Assembly: GCF_026626665.1 (NCBI RefSeq)
Contig: NZ_JAPNKE010000002.1
Location: 7,851,168-7,915,167 of the forward strand
DNA: 64,000 nucleotides
Source of the DNA: Nannocystis pusilla
GTDB taxonomy: Bacteria; Myxococcota_A; Polyangia; Nannocystales; Nannocystaceae
Reading direction: 5' to 3'
Shown here: positions 61,426 through 64,000 of the stretch, one piece after another
Position numbering within the stretch: the first letter of the stretch is position 1
Layout of the letters: the number at the start of each line of letters is the position of its first letter
The notes under the pieces: generated by a model
The model's input: the letters and a program-made list of their open reading frames with translations, nothing else
The model's database searches: none
Told to the model about the DNA's origin: nothing
Translations under genes and position numbers: made by a program

Positions 61426-61556
61426 GGGCTTCGACGAGGCTTGAAGAGACAAGCCAGTGCGTTCTGTCCCGCTTGAACTACCGCCCCTCGCGGAGCGAGC
61501 CGGAGTCTTACCGGCGTTTCACCGTTGGAATGTAGTCCCTTCGGCATTCGAAGCCC
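61426..61556 (-). ncRNA. Y RNA-like unit 2 (degenerate tRNA-mimic)
   Basis: 131 nt. Outer GGGCTTCGA/TCGAAGCCC (9 bp, a compensated A-T for G-C change), inner GAAGGGAC/GTCTCTTC. The acceptor TCGCTCC/GGGGCGG is capped by GCGA (GNRA tetraloop, 61488-61491). T arm stem GCCGG/CCGGC is kept but the loop is TAAGACT, and the D loop lacks GGTA, so both partners of the D-T loop contact are lost together. Confidence 0.88.
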
Positions 61557-61565
61557 GAAGAAAGC

Positions 61566-61633
61566 GGCTGCGACGAGGCGGTGGGCGAGACGGGCATGTT
61601 TCGAGGATGTAGTCCCGCCCGGCATTCGCAGCC
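61566..61633 (-). ncRNA. Y RNA-like unit 1 (helix-only class)
   Basis: 68 nt, beginning 15 nt after the rsr stop codon. GGCTGCGA/TCGCAGCC outer (8 bp), GGGCGGGAC/GTCTCGCCC inner (9 bp), internal loop ATGCC opposite ACCGCCTCG, terminal loop of about 20 nt. Confidence 0.88.
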
Positions 61634-61647
61634 AAAGTTTCAGGCGT

Positions 61648-63201
61648 TCACAGCGCGACCGCCTCGATCGCGCGGACCCAGTGCTCGCCCGCGAGGCCGC
61701 CGCGCGCGAACGCGGCGATCAGTGAGAACACGTCGTCGGAGAAGCCGCCGACGTTGAGGATGTCCTTTCGGTCAGGCGCCTGCGTGGTCGCCCCCGGCTG
61801 GACGTCGATGCAGACCAGCTGCGCCTTCGAGTTGCGGCGCTTGAACTCGCCCCACTCCTCCATCACCTGCGTCCCGCGGCGGTACGTGCTGCGGGTGTCG
61901 ATCCACGACTCGTTGTCGGACACGAAGATCACGAGGTCGCCCTTGGCCTTGCGGCGGTTGAGCTCCTGCAGGGGCGCCGCGCAGTTGGTGCCGCCGGACG
62001 GCAGCTTCGCCAGCAGCTGGGCGTTGGTGAGGACGCTGTCGCGGCCGTCGATCTTGCACGGCACGACCTTGTCGTGGAACGGGATCACCGTGGTGTCACG
62101 GTTCTTGCGCAGGAACGCCGCGGCGACCAGGGCCGCCACGTCGATGCAGCGGACCGCCGAGGTCGCCCCCTTGCGGAACCCCGTGGCCGGGGAGTGCATC
62201 GAACCCGAGACGTCGAGCAGGACGTAGATCTGCCCCTCGACCTCGGGCACGTTGTCGAGCGCCGCCTCCATGGCGTCGTGCAGCGCGTCGCGGATCTTCT
62301 TCGGCACCGCGGCGTCGGCCTGCTTGTAGGCCATGAGGAGCTGGTACGGGAACACCCGCGCCTTCCGCACCTCGTCGGGCGCGGCCAGCTTCTTGGCGAG
62401 CGCCTTGGTGAGCGCCGCGTCGTCGAACACGCCGTGGCGCAGGAAGGTGTTGAGGTTCATGCGCAGCATCTGCCAGCCGGCGCGGGCAGCGATGGCCCGC
62501 CACGCGCTCTCGCGCAGCGGCGACCCCGTGAGCAGCTGGAACGGCACGTCGGGGACCTCTTCGGTGCGCCCGGCCTTGAAGTCCTCGAAGGCGCGGACGC
62601 ACGCCGGCAGCTTGTCGGCGTCGTGCTGGCGGCCGAGCAGGTAGCCGTAGAGGGCCCGCCGGCCGTCGTTGCCCGGCTTCGGGTGGACCATCCGCAGCAC
62701 GTCGGTCAGCGACGGGTCGTTGCCGACCGAGTCCGCCAGCACCTGAGCGTCGGTGCGCCGGTCGAGCCAGCGCTGCACCAGCCGCTTCGGCCGCGTCCCG
62801 AGCGAGCGCCGCCCGGTCGCGCCGGACCGCACGATCTGCACGAAGTTGCGCAGCATCTTGCCGTTGTCGCAGACCCGCCCGAACACCTTCTCGAGCGCCT
62901 CGCCGTTGCGGCTCGCCAGCTCCGCCAGGAGCAGCGCCGGCATGTCCTTCATGTGGCTGTGCTTCCGGGTGTACACGGCCGTCTTCGCCACGAACTCGGC
63001 GTCGACCTTGGCGACCAGCGCCCGCACCGCGTCGAGCTGGCCCTGCCCGCTCGTATAAAACGTGTTGTTCAGGCACCCGGTCGCGGCGTACTGCGCCAGC
63101 GCGTGCTTGTCGCTCAGCGCGTAGGCCCGACCACCGGCCTCGTTGACCGCAGTAGCAGCGGGAGCAACCTTGCGGGAGGTGAAGATCGAGAGGTTGACCA
63201 T
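61648..63201 (-). CDS. rsr: Ro60/Rsr protein (TROVE plus von Willebrand A domain)
   Basis: 517 residues from the ATG at 63201, chosen for its AAGGAG ribosome site six bases upstream; an ATG at 63276 would add 25 residues. Residues 10-330 form the TROVE HEAT-repeat ring (YALSDKHALAQYAATGCLNN, YTRKHSHMKDMPALLLAELA, HPKPGNDGRRALYGYLLG). Residues 335-510 are the vWA domain with MIDAS DVSGSM, the Thr site in GGTNCAAPL and ISDNES-like FVSDNESWIDT. Ro60/Rsr binds misfolded RNAs in the ring and Y RNAs on its outer face. The array directly downstream supplies the Y RNA partners. Confidence 0.95.
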   Translation of the reverse strand: MVNLSIFTSRKVAPAATAVNEAGGRAYALSDKHALAQYAATGCLNNTFYTSGQGQLDAVRALVAKVDAEFVAKTAVYTRKHSHMKDMPALLLAELASRNGEALEKVFGRVCDNGKMLRNFVQIVRSGATGRRSLGTRPKRLVQRWLDRRTDAQVLADSVGNDPSLTDVLRMVHPKPGNDGRRALYGYLLGRQHDADKLPACVRAFEDFKAGRTEEVPDVPFQLLTGSPLRESAWRAIAARAGWQMLRMNLNTFLRHGVFDDAALTKALAKKLAAPDEVRKARVFPYQLLMAYKQADAAVPKKIRDALHDAMEAALDNVPEVEGQIYVLLDVSGSMHSPATGFRKGATSAVRCIDVAALVAAAFLRKNRDTTVIPFHDKVVPCKIDGRDSVLTNAQLLAKLPSGGTNCAAPLQELNRRKAKGDLVIFVSDNESWIDTRSTYRRGTQVMEEWGEFKRRNSKAQLVCIDVQPGATTQAPDRKDILNVGGFSDDVFSLIAAFARGGLAGEHWVRAIEAVAL

Positions 63202-63606
63202 GACGGGCTCCTTGTCCTTGTCCACCCCCTTGAGCAGGCGGCGGACCGAAGGCCAAACGGAGGCCTGGATCTTCATGATTCCGAATATTTGAATATCTAT
63301 GTCCGGGGAAAAATGGAACTTTTATCTTATCCGCTCATATCCAGTGGTAGATGATGATCGCGCGCGGACGATCGCATGTCTTTCGGGTCAGCTCGCGCCG
63401 CACGCAGGTCGACGCCTGCAGACGCCTGTCTCTCGGGTCAGCTGACCTCTGCGCGGCGACGGTCCGTCGAGCGTGCGGCGAGCCGGTGGCAGGCGGCCGC
63501 ACTCGAGTCATCCCTTCGACTCGCCTGGCCTTCGAGACAGCTCGACAGGGCCGGGCCTTCAGCCTGTCCCTCAGGACATCCGGATCGGGACGGCGCCGCC
63601 CGGGCG
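63202..63606. other. rsr upstream region with AT-rich promoter patch
   Basis: No gene. Bases about 63277-63345 are strikingly AT-rich for this genome (TATTTGAATATCTATG, TTTTATCTTATCC) and are the best place for the rsr promoter. I see no clear sigma-54 TGGCAC-N5-TTGC site. Palindrome-type copies occur near 63376, 63427 and 63561. Confidence 0.6.
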
Positions 63607-64000
63607 TCAGCGCTTCGGCGGCGTGTCGGGCTTGCCGTCGAGGTCGGGGCGGCCGTCGAACAGGTCGCGGCTGATGGCGACCGCGCGCTGGATCATCGCG
63701 TTGAGCGTGCTCGAGCGGGCCAGGTCGGGATCACGGGCGCGGACGTGGTCGACCACCTGCTCGACCTTCACCGCGCCGCCCTGCTGCAGCTCTTGCAAGA
63801 TCGCCAGCAGCATCCGCTCGCTGCGCTCGCGCTCCGTCTGTTCGCGGCGGCGGACCACGATCGCGCGGGCCAGCAGCAGCCCGAGGATGATGACGACGAG
63901 CGCGAGGATCCACGCGATCCGCTCGCCGACCTGCGCCCCCTTGTGGAGCGTGTCGTCGATGCGGCCCCAGAAGCGCTCGCGGAATTGCTGGTACTGCGGG
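63607..64000 (-). CDS. Membrane protein, partial (runs off the window)
   Basis: The last 130 residues are visible, in frame to the right edge. A membrane helix (WILALVVIILGLLLARAIVV) is followed by an Arg/Glu-rich segment (VRRREQTERERSERM) and a helical C-terminal domain with LLAILQELQQGGAVKVEQVVDHV and a TLNAMIQRAVAISRDLFDGR end. Family not recognised. It lies upstream of rsr on the same strand with a 330-bp gap, so co-transcription is doubtful. Confidence 0.6.
   Translation of the reverse strand, partial: PQYQQFRERFWGRIDDTLHKGAQVGERIAWILALVVIILGLLLARAIVVRRREQTERERSERMLLAILQELQQGGAVKVEQVVDHVRARDPDLARSSTLNAMIQRAVAISRDLFDGRPDLDGKPDTPPKR

Larger units (their letters stand above)
60472..61633 (-). 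repeat. Nine-unit Y RNA-like array downstream of rsr
   Basis: Read 5'-3' on the minus strand, nine units follow the rsr gene, all in the same direction. Each has 5' element GGNNNCGAATGC...GGGACTACAT and 3' element GTCTC...CTCGTCG...CC(A/G)CC, often followed by a T run. 5' and 3' elements of the same unit pair over 8-9 bp (outer) and 7-9 bp (inner). Six units enclose a permuted tRNA body; three do not. Order from rsr: helix-only, four tRNA units, helix-only, tRNA, helix-only, tRNA. No protein-coding frame explains the array. Confidence 0.93.

Noticed and set aside
60598..61625. Short open frames on both strands across the array
   Set aside because: They translate tRNA arms and repeat elements, have no ribosome sites and repeat the same peptides (for example RIRTDDLDI). 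They are shadows of the RNA structure.
60472..61633. Array read as a CRISPR or as ordinary tandem tRNA genes
   Set aside because: There are no constant repeats with unique spacers. The tRNA-like segments lack a normal 5'-to-3' order, have no CCA and are capped at the acceptor, so ordinary tRNAs do not fit.

Overview
The window is about 64 kb of very GC-rich DNA from what looks like a myxobacterium, most likely a Nannocystis-type member of the Myxococcota. This is inferred from content, not a marker-gene search. The clues are many lipoproteins with Thr/Ser/Asp/Gly-rich spacers, two proteins ending in a Gly-Cys patch, one membrane helix and an Arg cluster (MYXO-CTERM style), a DUF1592/DUF1552 secreted-protein pair, di-heme peroxidase, Cys-rich secreted proteins, a methylmalonyl-CoA mutase pair, gyrA, hemL and an isolated F0 part of an ATP synthase operon.

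Layout: 0.4-7.2 kb ArsR/SRPBCC pair, secreted Cys-rich protein, metallophosphoesterase lipoprotein, EI24-like membrane protein, aldo/keto reductase, host-attachment protein. 7.6-13.5 kb gyrA, hemL, atpZ-atpI-atpB-atpE. 14-21.8 kb RimK/RimB-like pair, lipoprotein, membrane protein, YkgJ-like protein, amidohydrolase-NUDIX-queG run, patatin. 21.8-28.3 kb a very large unknown protein, lipoproteins and a GHKL/Hsp90-like ATPase. 28.3-34.6 kb cytochrome c peroxidase, tandem MYXO-CTERM paralogues, DUF1592 and DUF1552 proteins. 34.7-47 kb TPR lipoprotein, MFS permease, oligoribonuclease, vWA lipoprotein, PLP dehydratase, GT39-type glycosyltransferase. 47.3-54.6 kb metalloprotease, Hsp70, methylmalonyl-CoA mutase large and small subunits. 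54.6-60.5 kb pentapeptide-repeat membrane protein, Coq4-like protein, CPA2 antiporter, XRE-EIIA fusion, zinc-ribbon protein. 60.5-63.2 kb a TROVE/Ro60 (Rsr) gene followed by an RNA array.

The standout is the right end. Fifteen bases after the stop of a Ro60/Rsr-type gene (TROVE plus vWA, minus strand) lies a tandem array of nine RNA units (60472-61633). Each unit closes into a long two-part helix with an asymmetric internal loop of invariant sequence (CGAATGC on one side, TCGTCG on the other). Six units of 131-139 nt carry in the loop a tRNA body in permuted order: T arm and acceptor 3' strand first, a short cap, then acceptor 5' strand and D arm. Three units of 67-68 nt are helix only. Compensatory base changes support both the outer helices and the permuted acceptor stems. 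Acceptor caps include a UNCG and a GNRA tetraloop, so the 3' ends cannot be charged without cleavage. This is the architecture expected for Y RNAs of the tRNA-mimicking YrlA type, the known partners of Ro60/Rsr, here amplified into a two-class array.

Two other window-wide patterns matter. First, a dispersed short palindrome family (variants of ACATGTCC-N4-GGACATGT and CCTGTCC-N4-GGACAGG) occurs roughly once per kb, between genes as hairpins and inside genes as in-frame peptides. Second, about nineteen genes are intact except for single-base frame breaks, often in homopolymers, in genes expected to be essential. These look more like residual assembly errors than decay, and I annotate the genes as whole with the break noted.
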